DNA from: Gymnogyps californianus
Taxonomy: Eukaryota; Chordata; Aves; Accipitriformes; Cathartidae
Length of the DNA stretch: 64,000 nt
Assembly: GCF_018139145.2 (NCBI RefSeq)
Contig: NC_059473.1
Coordinates: 5,448,503 to 5,512,502, forward strand
Reading direction: 5' to 3'
Below, piece after piece: positions 28,612 through 39,952 of the stretch (position 1 is its first letter; every line of letters begins with the position of its first letter). The translations under genes were made by a program, and so were the position numbers. Under the pieces are notes generated by a model that worked only from the letters and a program-made list of their open reading frames with translations, ran no database searches and was not told the DNA's origin.

Positions 28612-31440
28612 AAAGCAGAACAAGAGTCATGCATGCTTTGGTCATTTGTGAGCCCTGGCAGGTTTCAGAGAGGTTCAAAACAGTGGGATATACAGTTTTA
28701 TTCCTGCATCTGCAGGCTCGCTGCAGGGAGACCTCTGAGAGCTGAAGGGGCCTCTCCTGTGCCTCTCTACAGGGTCTGAGCACTAGAGTACCAGGGGACT
28801 TCGAATGCCAGCACCATCAAGACTGGCCCAAAGACACAGCTTAGAGGTACAATTAAAGCCAGTTCTCACTTCCCAGACACACAAAGTCCAGCTGTGTCAC
28901 AACTGAACAGCCAGAATAATATCTGTCCTTCCCTTATCCTTCTGGCAGGCACATCAGTCCCCAAATCAGTAGCAAATAGCAAGTTGCAGAGGCAGCATCA
29001 AATCCAATGAATTCAAGTTCAAACATTTAAGTGATGGGTAACTGCACGGACCATACTGTTCACATACCTGCTCAGAGACAGGAAAGGTAAAGCTCTGCTA
29101 ATGCACCCCAGTGAGATCCTGGCTTCAAGTTCACCCATGCCCTTTCAGGTAACTCTGGTGTTCACTCAATCTTGTTTCTGTCCGAACATGAGCAGGGAGA
29201 ATTCCCCATTTACTCATCCTTATTTTTACATGAGGCACGATGGGACCCTGACTTCAGCTGGAGTTTCTTGCTTCTATTGCAATACAACACTTAGAGCTTT
29301 CATTTTTAAAGGATGTCATTTTTTTCAGTTGAAGTGATCCTGAGGCTAATTTGCCATTCACTACAGAAAACAGAAGACCTTCCTGTACAAGTCCCAAAGT
29401 CTTAGTAGTGACCTTGTTTTTTTTCATGTCAGCCAAGAAATAACCCATCCCTGTTACCACACAAGGGCATTTGTTTAATGTTGACAGAGGAAGGAAGTGT
29501 ACCACCTACTGAGTCACCAATGCCACATCCTAAACACCTGGCTTTTGCCTTGCTGGGCTTCCATTTAAGCATGAATCTACCCTGAGTGGAGCTGTAGAAA
29601 AAGTCTATAATAAAACCTCAAACCACACAACACTTTCCTGGATGGGAGGTATATTGTGATCTGCTAGAGTTCACGGACTTCCAGAAGAAAACTGAAATCT
29701 TTTCCAAAGCAGATCCAGCTGCTTTGCTTTTGTCCAATTTCAGGGATAACAACTGTGCATGTCACATCCCAAAGCAAAGTATAAAATTAAGTTTCCTTGA
29801 AGTCAGAAATAAAATCACAGCTACAATTTTATTATTATTTTTTAAAGTGACTGCCCAAAATTATGGCCAAGTCTGCCAAGGTTTTAGATGCCTAATCTCC
29901 CTCTTACCTTAACTACCTTTGTGAAAGCTCATCCAAATTCTTATTCTCACAAGACTTCTGTACAAAAAAATACAGAGTTTGCCATCCACAGTACATCCCA
30001 TAGTTGACAAACAAAGCAGTATTTGCCACCCCGTTGCAAAACACAGCACAACGTATTTTGGGAAATGATTCTTCATTAAAAAAACATCGTCTAGGGCAGT
30101 ATAATGCAACAGGAGTCCCATGAATGTGCTACATCCTGTGACTGGCTCTGAAGTAAGCGTGAAAACAGTCACAAAACATTTTGGGGGCAGGAGGAAGCAC
30201 ACTCTTTTCTATGGGACATCAGCTCACAGATGGGCTCACTCACCTTTGGTTTGTCCTGAGTCAGACTGCAATCCCTTTAACCCCCATGCTGAGGAGCTCA
30301 GCCTCTTGGCAGCTCTCCCACAGGCAGGATGATCTAGCCAACACCCTTCGAAGGCACTTTCTGCAACGTGCTGCCACAAGGCAGCACGTGGTTTCCACAA
30401 CAAAATGAATGTTTATCTACCTAAAGCTTCACTTCCTTCCATAGCTGCTACCTGAAGAAATGAAACAACTCTGTGCTCAAGCTCAAAGACCAAAACCATA
30501 AATGCATGGTTTGAAGGGAGAAAGAGGTAAGCTAGGGAAGAGAGTAATGACAAGGAGGGACACTTCTGTAATTCGCATCCTTTTTAAGTCTGAATTTCTT
30601 ACCTCTTTTAAACTAATGTTCGCAACGTGTAATTTTGAAAAACCTTATGTGTTGCAGGAAGTATTTGCAACAGCTATAGTTTTTATATATAAAGTATCAG
30701 TAGCATCACGCCAGATTAATGCGTCATTGCACACAAGGGAGATAAACCAAGTCCATGCAGACAGTTCCAAGAGCAAGATCACCTCAGTACATACCACCAA
30801 TAAAATTGTTAATACTTCAGTGAGATGTCCCAGTACAGACTGGAACAAGCAAAGCCACTCCTGGACAAGAATACGGACTTGAGACATTAATAACAGCATT
30901 AGTACATTTTCTTTTCTCAATGCACATCCTTTTCCAATTGATAGCACTATATTTAAGTAGTAATAGGCCTCTGCCTCAGCAGGACTACAGCATTGCTTTT
31001 CTCAAGAAGTACCGAGCAAACCACAGCAGGCAATTGCTCTCCAGGAGAAACACTAACAGCAGAATATCCTAACGGCAGAAGTCAGCTTAATCAAGACTTT
31101 GCTCATGTGCAGACAGGAAGATAAGATTCCCCTAGTAGCATGAGAATTCTCTATATTGATATTTCCCAGAGGAAAATGCATCAAAAATTAAGTCATCATA
31201 GTAACTTTTTGTTTGTTTTGTTTCTTTCTTCTTTTTTTTTTTAATAATTTCAACACAAATGTAAAAAAGCGCAACCTCCTTTTTTTTTTCCATTTTGTCA
31301 AAATAAACTTCAGTTTTCTAGGAGACTTACTGAATTTGCCATAAGTCTCCAATTTTCATAGAATAATTATTTTTATTGTCACTCAGACTCAGCCTAAAGC
31401 CATATTCTGAAATCTAAAAATGCCAAGTTAAACAAATTAT

Positions 31441-33149
31441 TTGTCCTTTGCACAGAGCTCAGCTTCTCCAGACCCTGCACGAGGGGCCCCTGCAAAGAAC
31501 CATCCTTTCACAGTCCAGTTCAAAGCTCCTCAAACCTCTTGGAATAGAGACATGAACAGGCACATCAGAAGAGGGCAGAAAAAAACCCACATCACAGCCA
31601 TCTTATCCTGCAAAAGGAACATGACCACCCATTCCCACACCGAGATGAAATCCAAATCTGCATCGTACAACAAACCCAGCAATGACAGAGGAGAGCCTGG
31701 CGAGGAGGAAAAGACGAGATTACTTCCCAGGTTTTGCCCGAGCCATAGCAGGACCATCCAGGTGGGCTGCAGGCCCTGACACCATGAGGCTGCTTTACCT
31801 CTGCAGTACCCTCTTGCCTTCTTGCATGAAATCCACCTTCTACCTGCTAAATCACAACACAAAGACTACAGCAGAGACCTCTAAATTTTGTGTTTGTAAT
31901 AGGAATAAGCCCATTAAACAGTTCCATTTTCTCTAGGTTACGGACTAACTTCCAACTCCAGCGGCTTTGGATGCAAAGCCAGAGCAACCTGGCTTCAGGG
32001 GAACTACTTCACATTTCAACCTGACAACTCTCACACTGTATTCAAGTTGTGGGGAAGAGGCTATCACGTCAGCACTCTTGCTTAACATTTTGAGTCACAT
32101 ACTACGTTAGTCACAAGACACAGTAGTGCATTTAGACTAGGGATGTCTTTCCATCCCTTTTCCCTCACTGAGATGAATAACTCCTCTTAGGGGGCGGGTT
32201 TTCCTAGGTGCTTTTGGTCGGAAACAAATGGGTCACCTTGCAAACAGGCTCTTGAGCAGACCAAAAAAGCCTAGAAACCTCCACACACACTCCTGACTCA
32301 CAATTATCAAATAATCCTGGAGCAAAAAGAAAAGTTACATGTTGCTATTTACTTGCAAAGGCGATGCAGGCGTTCTTGCTCCTGTGGGCTGTGACACCAG
32401 TCTGCAGAGGATCAGCATACAAACCGCTGGGTACAGCTGATGGGCCAGACGTTCCCCCGGTGCAAATCACTCCACCTCCAGCAAGGCCCCTCTAGTCCAT
32501 GCCAGGTCCCTTCACTTGCTCCCTGCTGTCCAGTAAATCATGCAGGAGTTATCCTTCTTGTCCCAGTTGATTTTTTTTTTTTTTTTTTAATAAAAGAAAC
32601 TGAGGGCCTTCTCACATGCAACCTCCGCACTGAAATAACCTCCACGTTTTGGATTACAGCGATGAAAAGACAGGGAGCAGCCGGGCTTTGCCTCTGTCCT
32701 CAGCTCACTCTGGTGCAGTTCAGTGCCAGAGGGATCAGGGAAGAGGCTCTGCACTCCAAGCATGTTGTTGCTCTTCCATTCCACTGCTGCGATATTAAGC
32801 CATCCAAAAAAACAGGGGGGAAGAAAGTTCAATTTACACAGAATGCCCCAAGCGCCCATAAGCAGGACACGCCAGTACTCCCGGCACATCCCTTGCTTTT
32901 CAAATCATTTTTCAACTTTACAGCTCAGTGGTATAACAAAAACAGCTGCGCAGCGTTGTCGGGTCCCTCCCCAAGCATATTTCTCCCTGTCCTCGCTGCT
33001 GCTGCCTGCCGGTTAGCAGCTCCTCAGCCCCTTCTCCTCGTGGCACATCATCGGTTCACAGGGCACCAGGTCCTGGCTCACAGGCAGAGACAATCTCACA
33101 AATAAACGGCAAACGTTTTGAGAACTTTCCTTTTTCCACAGGGGAGGGG
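31441..33149. other. Left shoulder of the GC-rich island, no gene assigned
   Basis: GC content rises here. The longest open frame of the window (32440-33105, plus, 221 codons) lies here but runs through the T18 tract, has no domain I recognise and overlaps open frames on the other strand. I do not call it a gene. Confidence 0.55.
32571..32588. repeat. Poly(T) tract, 18 T
   Basis: Followed by aataaaag on the plus strand. On the minus strand this reads cttttatt then A18, which could be the tail of a minus-strand retrocopy, but no body is recognisable. Confidence 0.9.
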
Positions 33150-33400
33150 AAAAATAACACTTCGCATCCACGTCAGTCCTGGTGTACACCGCCATGTTTT
33201 GCAGAGCCCCCCCCCGCACATAAACATGTCCTGCTTCCTCACGGTGTGTTGCGTGTGTTTCTGCGCCTCGCTCCAAACTCCCCCTGTACCTCTGCTGCCC
33301 TTTTTTGGGGTGGGTTTTCCTCACTATTTTCACCACACAGGCTGGAGGCAGGTGGTGGAGGCAGCAGTTGGGTGGCCTCCACTGTCCTGAGACAGGAAGT

Positions 33401-33475
33401 GCCAGAAGGTTCCAGAAGGCGCCAGAAGGTTCCGGAAGGTGCCAGAAGGTTCCGGAAGGCGCCAGAAGGTTCCAG
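33401..33475. repeat. 20-bp minisatellite built of heat-shock-element units
   Basis: Almost four tandem copies of a 20-bp unit (gccagaaggttccggaaggt and close variants). Units 1-3 each contain a perfect GAAnnTTCnnGAA; unit 4 ends after the TTC. The pentamers keep 5-bp phase inside a unit, and the units keep 10-bp phase with each other. Confidence 0.9.
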
Positions 33476-34013
33476 GGCTCTGGGCTGGGTTGGCAGCAGG
33501 GCTACAGTGCTGGGCACAAATTCACTGATGTTTCTTGGGGGTTTTTGAGGTATTTTTAAAATTTTTGAGGAAAACAGGACTTTCCCTATGCCCCAAGCAC
33601 CTCCAAGCTGCGGGCACAAACTTGGCACCAACGAAAGCGCCGGTGAGGGAGGGAGCCACGGCTGCCCTCTCTGAGGGGCACCCGCCAAACTGAGACCTGC
33701 GCGGCCGGGCAAACCCCTCGCTGTGAGGAAGGCCAAGCTGGGCAAAGTGCTGTGGGATCATGGCTGCCTTGCCATCCCCACACCCCTCACCAGCCACCCC
33801 TGAGGAGAGGCACACACCTTCCCCTCAACCCAACCGCCCTCGGCGCCATCATGGCCGCCCCATCTCGCTGCTGCATGAGGAAAGATCAATCCGAAAGACC
33901 CCTCCCCATCAGAAACTGCTTCGCATGTTTGGAAATAACAAAGAGCGGGACATCAGTCCTCCGGCGCAGGAGACAGAGGTACACCGCCTGCATTTGCAAT
34001 TGCACAAGGCTGC

Positions 34014-34050
34014 CGGGGGCGGGGCGGGGAGCGGTTTGCCTCAGGGGTTG
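34014..34050 (+). promoter_or_regulatory. Double GC box / G-rich cluster
   Basis: gggggcggggcgggg contains two overlapping GGGGCGGGG-type Sp1 sites. It is followed by further G runs (aggggttgggggtgg), so a G-quadruplex is also possible. Confidence 0.5.
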
Positions 34051-34260
34051 GGGGTGGTCAGAGGCAGCCCCTAGTACATCTGTACCAAGTTTTCCCTGCG
34101 CAGGGAAATAAATACTTGATGTATTGCAGCACCATCTGCTGGTTTCTGTAAACGGGCACATGGGCATCTCCCCACAGGGCGGGAAGGAGGAGAAGGGCTT
34201 TGCGAGTGGTTTTCGTGGGGTGCGAGACCCCTGTGGTTTCCTGCACATGGGCACTTCCTG

Positions 34261-36785
34261 AAGCTTTTCCTCCTTGGAAAGGAGTTAAGGTACCTCTAAA
34301 TAAGCAGTCTAAGAAAAGCCACCTCCCGGAGAAACAACGGACAAATTAGTGCCGAGTTAAGGGATTTCTCTGAAGAAGTGCAATAGTCAAAATCTAAGCT
34401 TTCCCCTATTCCTCTAAAGCAGAGCCTGGTAAATTTTGCATAGCCCTTGGGGAATGATTTTCTGAAGTGATCGACTGATTCCGGGCACCTTTTTTTCTCT
34501 CTCTCTAACTCAGGCTGCCTGCCTTTAAAGGCATTTGCATTTCACGAAGTCCCAAGCTGCTGCTTTCTGTCCTCTGAAGGGGGCTCAGCCTGGCCACCCG
34601 CAGCCGACCATCGCTTTAGTAAGCCCTAGCTGACTTTCAGCAGTTACTTACTTCAGCCGGTTTCCTTCCTGGGCTTGATTCATCCCAACAGTGAAGTCAT
34701 GTTCGTGAACTTTATTGAAAGTTACTCCTTGCTGCTAATTTACACCCTGGTGAAGGCAAAAGGAAGAGATTTGGATTTTTTCCCCTCTCAATGAGTGACT
34801 TGAGATAACACAAATATGAAGAAATACATTATTTTGAAACTATGTTATATAGAGGAAGGACGCTCACCTCTTTTGCTTCCTTAAAATTCAAGTGCAATAC
34901 TAACTAAACCAGTAACACCGGAGACTGCTGATACATGCAGGAATTATTGGGGAACTACTGTCTGGCAAAAACCAACATAACTTTCATTTTAACCAAACAT
35001 TTGTTGCCTGCAGCAGTTAAATGCAATGCAGTGTTTGTGCTGAGGATTTGTGCAAAGAAGAAAGCATAGCTGGCTTTTAGTCTCTCCCACCTCTGGGCCC
35101 AAATAATTCAATTTGCATTTCCCCTTATCTCCTCTGCTTATCAATAGCTGTGCAGCAACTTGCAGGACAGAGGTCCGGTTTCAAGTGTGTTCCTGGCACA
35201 GGGGATGAGCCTACAGACACCAACACAGCTGGGCACAGTCAAGCACTACATGTCTGTTCAATAATGACACCTCTAATTTAACCCTTTCCATATCTGCAAT
35301 CTTAGTCTGCCTTGCAGCAGCACCTCCTCGCTACCCACACCACCCTGTAGCACTTCACATTCCCGTCTGGCCCCTCCTTTTCCTAACGATGAGACCCTGT
35401 TTCACAATTAGTGCCATTGCAGCAATAACTAAACAAAAGAAAACTAGCTAGCTTTATAGTGTCTCTGATTTGAAGGAAAAAAAACATTTCCCTTTACAGG
35501 GCCCAGTAAATGTCCAAGGTTCAAAGAAAGTACGAGGTGCTAACGAACAGAGTCTTGACAAACCTTGTTTTCCTGCGCAGGGGCTCAGTACATAATGATT
35601 TCATTCAGCAGCTACTGTTCAAGCATGGAAAGTGTTGGTAAAGAAATCCCACAGAGTTCAGACAACCATTTTCCTAACTTAAGCTTCCCTCTCCACTCCT
35701 TCCCCCATTTGCCTTTCGGGCCTCTGCCAGTCATAACATAAATATTCATCAGCTGATATTTGCAGTAGCTGTGAAGTTATGAATGAGGCCAAATGCCTTC
35801 TCTCCTGCCCCATCTGCAAAATGGCAGCTTCTGGTCTTAGCTCATGGTCAAACAACACTTTCTGAAATCCCCAAAGTGCACTTGCAGGCTTTTCAAATTC
35901 AGTCGGGTTTTTAATGTGCAAAGCAGAAATGCTGTCTACCTAATATTTACCCTGGGATTACTGAAAAAAAAAAAATATTACTTTGCTATGCTTTAAACTT
36001 TGCAATGCCTTGACGTAATAGACAGAAGTGTTGGCAGCTCAAAATGTTGGTTGGTTTATTTCAGGGGACATGACTGCTGCAGGTTTCCTTTCTGAATCGA
36101 ATACCAGACACTTGAACCATTTGTTGTGCAGAAAAGAGAAACAGCTTTTATTCTTAATGCTGGTTTCTTAACCACCTGGGTGCTGTCAGAAGGAGCCACA
36201 TGCACTGGAAAACACTTTTAATAAGACTCCTTTAAGCCTGTCTTAAACCCTGTATCCTGAAAAATGGTATCCCCACTGCCTGTCGTATGTGCTTTCTCTC
36301 TGCAGATTAGCGAGGGGCTGCTGCTTTAAAAATGTTCCATTCTCACAAAGCCTGGAATTATGCTCTCAAACCTACCATAGGTCAGCAAGACAGCGAGACA
36401 TCTGACATATCCACACCAGCAAAGTCAAAAGCAGAGATGTCAGAGAAACAAGACAACAGTGCAGAGCCTTAATGAGCCTAATTCAGCAAGGTACCATTCC
36501 AGCTAAAAGAGCTGTACTGATGGACCCAGACAGGGACCTTAAGCCAAAGCATCACTAGATTTTAGAGGCTTAAAAATCCTAAATGCCCAGAGTCATTGGG
36601 AAGTTCTGAAAAAGAGGCTTAGCACCATTCAGGATCAGGGAACCGGTACACCTCTTCAAAGCTTCGGTTGCAGAAATCAATCATGCAAACTATCCTATCT
36701 TGCCTGATTCACATAGGTTCAGCCACAAATGAAAAAACAGACACCAAAAACATGAAAAGGAAAGTGATAGGCTTAGTAAGTTCTA
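34261..36785. other. Intergenic, no gene seen
   Basis: Unique-looking sequence. Two octamer motifs (ATTTGCAT, near 34533 and 35114) could mark regulatory elements, but this is only suggestive. Confidence 0.6.
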
Positions 36786-37145
36786 GGGATGTTGCAATCA
36801 TCTGATTTGATTTTCACCATGAAAAAGCCAGAACATTTCACCCAAGAAGTCTCCAATATTTTGTGGCCAAAATAGAGCATATCTTCTAAAAAAATATCTA
36901 GTCTTCATTTAAATACTACACAGGACAATTCACCACATCCCTTGGGAACATTCCAACACTAATAACACTTGCTCCTAAAAAAAAACCCCACACTTTGTTT
37001 TTAATACCTTCAGCTTTCAGCCACTGGATCATGTGTCTCTTTGTTTTGAGATGAAAAAGCCCCAAAATCATCTCGCTGGTACCTCCAAACCAAGATCAAG
37101 TACTCTCTCCACCTTCTTAATAACCAGCTATTTACACTTTCTCGG
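36786..37145 (-). mobile_element. Old CR1-family LINE 3' fragment
   Basis: The plus strand reads as the complement of the CR1 3' region: caatcatctgatttgattt, then gtcttcatttaaatac, caccacatcccttgggaaca, cagctttcagccactggatc and gatcaagtactctctccacc. The order and spacing match the family consensus as I know it. Diverged and 5'-truncated. Confidence 0.75.
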
Positions 37146-39786
37146 TATATTTGCACTGCCACAAAGGCTGCAAAGGTGTTAGGACCTGCATGGCTTCCAC
37201 CTACAGGCAAAAAAGCAGACTTCATCTCTGTGAAATCAGACCCAAGTTCACCAGCAGGTTCAGTGAGGACCTCAGGCAGCCTTTAGCTAATGCGTCCCAA
37301 GAACAGTAAAACCAATAAGCCCAGGGAGCTGCACATTGGCTAGGGCTTTATTCTTTAGAGCCACTCAGCTATGGACATAAATGAATTCCAAAAAGTCGTG
37401 ATCAGGGCAGGAAAAATTACTAGGCAGATATTAGATACATACCTTAGCATGGCTCCTCTGCTTCTGCATACAAGTAACCACTTTGTGTGTGCACATGTCT
37501 GGGACGTATTTATACATGTAAGATCAAAAGGCAGCCCCTTAGCCAGACATATGTCCAAAGTTTTGTTTCGTAGACCTAAATCACCTGCTGCAGTTGACTT
37601 AGGATCACTTGATTTGGAAGATTTTAATTCACAAAGAGAAAATAATGTAGCGGGAATTTCTGCTTTTGACACTAAACACCCCGTAAAGTTATATACTGAC
37701 TGTTTTCTTGCAGCACATTACACACCCAAAAATCCAAAGTTCTTACTAGGTTGACAACCCCGTTTTTATCAGCTGTTTACATACTATCATGCTGCTTAAA
37801 AGCATCTTGTTGGGGCAATGGAAGTGTCTTTGTGTCAGCGTAAGTGAACAGTAATTAATTGACACACTTCACTGAACATACTAATATTGAGATGAACTCT
37901 TCTGGCATTTACCATGATGACGCTGCACCGCAGAATGGTCTAACTATTGCCAGCACTAGAAAAAAAACAAGGAAAAAAAAAATTAATCACAACACCACCT
38001 TCCCACAGCCAATGAGGCAGTGGGAAAGGGAGTGTATGCCAATTCCAAGTAGAAAAGGAAAGAGAAACTTTGAGGAATTTCTCCTTAGCCATTTTCTCAA
38101 GAGGGTGGGAAGGTGAGACTGAAAAAGGCTAGCTGTGAAGAAAGGAATATTACTTAACAGGGCTGCCTCCTCTCCAAAGACACCTTTACTTTGATGCATC
38201 ATGGTATATGGCATGCAGAGGCTTCGCTTTTATAAAGATTTCAAACTCTGTCAAAAATGTCAGTCAGTCACTACACTTTTCTAACCATCAAAAGCAACAA
38301 AGCTCGGGATATTCTCTCCTGGGTTCCCATGTATTAATATATGTAGTAATAGACATATTACTTTTCCTGTATTAATAACCAAAAAGCTTCTGACAGGGGC
38401 AATAAAAATCCTCCAAAGGTAAATTATCCAGTGCATTGCAGGGAAGATTCAGTCAGAATAGAAACTTTCTCCATGACCGTGCTGCAATCACAGCTCTAGA
38501 GATCGTGGCAGCAGCACGCAGCGTTGGCTCAGAAAGATTAAATTCTTTATCACAAATCCTTTTTAGAAGAGTAAAATTATCTTGTCAGAGGTATATTCGA
38601 TATTTTTAAGCTTAAGCACCCATCAGTAGAAATTAATCTGACCAGTTTCTCCGTAACGCTTTTGATGTCATACACTGACCTTTTGGGGTCTCCATTAAGA
38701 GTAGCTGTTGTGGTTTTCTAACAGTGGCTACCATATTATTATAATAATTTTTTGCTTTACGTTACAGCCAACATACGTTGCTTTACATTGATGATGCTTT
38801 ACGTTGCAGCCAACATCTTTGCTCATCATATAGTACTAAAGATTTCCAAACACATCAGTAAACAGCAACACAAATTCATAAACGAGCTTGTGGGCTGGAT
38901 GTACTCTACAGTTCCTTGTTCTTTGAATGCACTCTACATCCTCTAATAACTGACAGTAGAACTCCCATCCATGTCAGAGCAATAATCGAAAAAGGATTGA
39001 GAATCAAAAGGAATACTTTTTTATCTTTATGGTAAAAGGGCCATTCTGTTTTTATGCTTGCTGGGGGGACACATACAGCCAAACCCAACACACTTGAAAC
39101 TGATAAAAAGCAGCAGATTGTTGAACTGTCTGGGTTTACTGTTCATTAGCATACCAGCAAATTATTTAGGTCATGTGTGGTTTTGTAGTCTGTTATGCAG
39201 CAGTTACGAACCTACGCATAACTACTTGCAAGTGACTATCCATAGAAGTAACATGAGAAGACACTGTTAATGATGCACCACAAGGTCTTCTGAGTTTCTC
39301 TGGCACCACTGAATAACCAGAAAATAGGCTGGAGCTAGAACTATCAGAGATGCCTTTCAGGCCTGCTGTACAGCTGTGGCAGGCTTCCAGGTTAACAGTG
39401 AGCACATCAAAAGCAAAGGTGGGGAGACTGAATCCGGTTAAGGTATAGTTTATGGATAGATAACATGGAGAGTGAAGTACAGAAGTCATAAGGTACTTGT
39501 TTATTTATACATTAAAGTGTGCATGTCATGCACCAGGGCTGTTCATTTTTCCATTCACGCAAGATGGTCTGATATTCAGTATCAACTCTGTAACAGGGCA
39601 ACTTTGGCTGGGAAATATCAGCAGCATTGAGAAGATAACTGTACAAGCCGTGCCGAACTAAGAACAATCATCACGGCCTCGCCACAGAACTTGCTGCTTC
39701 CCTCCAGCTGTTGTCTCAAAATTCCTCATAAAATTGACAATCATGCACCTCGTGTGACAGCTGCAAGTCCCACAAACTCAAATACT
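37146..39786. other. Intergenic, no gene seen
   Basis: An ATG-initiated frame of 127 codons (37371-37754, plus) has no recognisable domain and is probably chance. The 42-bp-period duplication at 38.75 kb is the only structure seen. Confidence 0.6.
38754..38816. repeat. Short duplication, period 42 bp
   Basis: gctttacgttacagccaaca at 38754 recurs as gctttacgttgcagccaaca at 38796 with one difference. The spacer carries a third partial match (ttgctttacattgat). Confidence 0.8.
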
Positions 39787-39845
39787 ATGGGCCTGACAGA
39801 ATATACACAAAACTTCCAGTGAAACCAATGAAAACTTTGGTGCCT
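39787..39845. repeat. Second palindromic amniote repeat family, short copy
   Basis: caaaacttccagtgaaacca followed by atgaaaactttggtgcc forms an imperfect hairpin with the same design as the copy at 11.5 kb. It lies about 30 bp from a copy of the other palindromic family. Confidence 0.4.
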
Positions 39846-39877
39846 CTTGGGAGGGTAGGGAGAGATGAGCTTGTAGG

Positions 39878-39952
39878 GGCAGATTCTCAGCCGACATAGA
39901 TCAGTACAACTCCACAGATTGCAACAGAGCTATGCTAGCTCACGATTTGGCC
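39878..39952. repeat. Palindromic ancient amniote repeat, diverged copy
   Basis: It starts gggcagattctcagc and ends gctatgctagctc...tttggcc. This is the same family as the copy at 42.8 kb, but more diverged. Confidence 0.5.

Larger units (their letters stand above)
24281..31440. other. Intergenic, no gene seen
   Basis: It contains the T22 tract and a possible old repeat at 27.6 kb, plus repeated 'ttttttattttaaaa' runs near 24.39-24.47 kb. A frame of 163 codons at 25640-25149 (minus) and one of 155 codons at 28312-28779 (plus, running through the T22 tract) look like chance. Confidence 0.65.
33150..34260. promoter_or_regulatory. GC-rich, CpG-island-like region
   Basis: This is the only clearly GC- and CpG-enriched kilobase in the intergenic part. 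CpGs cluster at 33630-34030 (for example gcgcggccggg, cggcgccatcatggccgcc). It carries overlapping GC boxes at 34014-34029 and the heat-shock-element minisatellite. Several overlapping frames are open on both strands, as expected for GC-rich DNA with few stops, and none matches a protein I know. It could be a promoter of an unannotated or non-coding transcript. Confidence 0.55.

Noticed and set aside
32440..33105. Longest open frame, 221 codons, plus strand
   Set aside because: It runs through an 18-T homopolymer (giving a run of F), shows no domain or signal I recognise, and overlaps comparable open frames on both strands in GC-rich DNA with few stops.
33239..33745. 168-codon minus-strand frame with repeated 'EPSG' segments
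   Set aside because: The internal repeats come from translating the 20-bp heat-shock-element minisatellite. The frame stays open because the repeat unit and local GC content lack stops.
33752..34111. Two overlapping plus-strand frames starting at ATGs in the CpG island (119 and 104 codons)
   Set aside because: Neither has a recognisable domain, they overlap each other and minus-strand frames, and composition alone explains them. A real short coding exon cannot be ruled out without RNA data.
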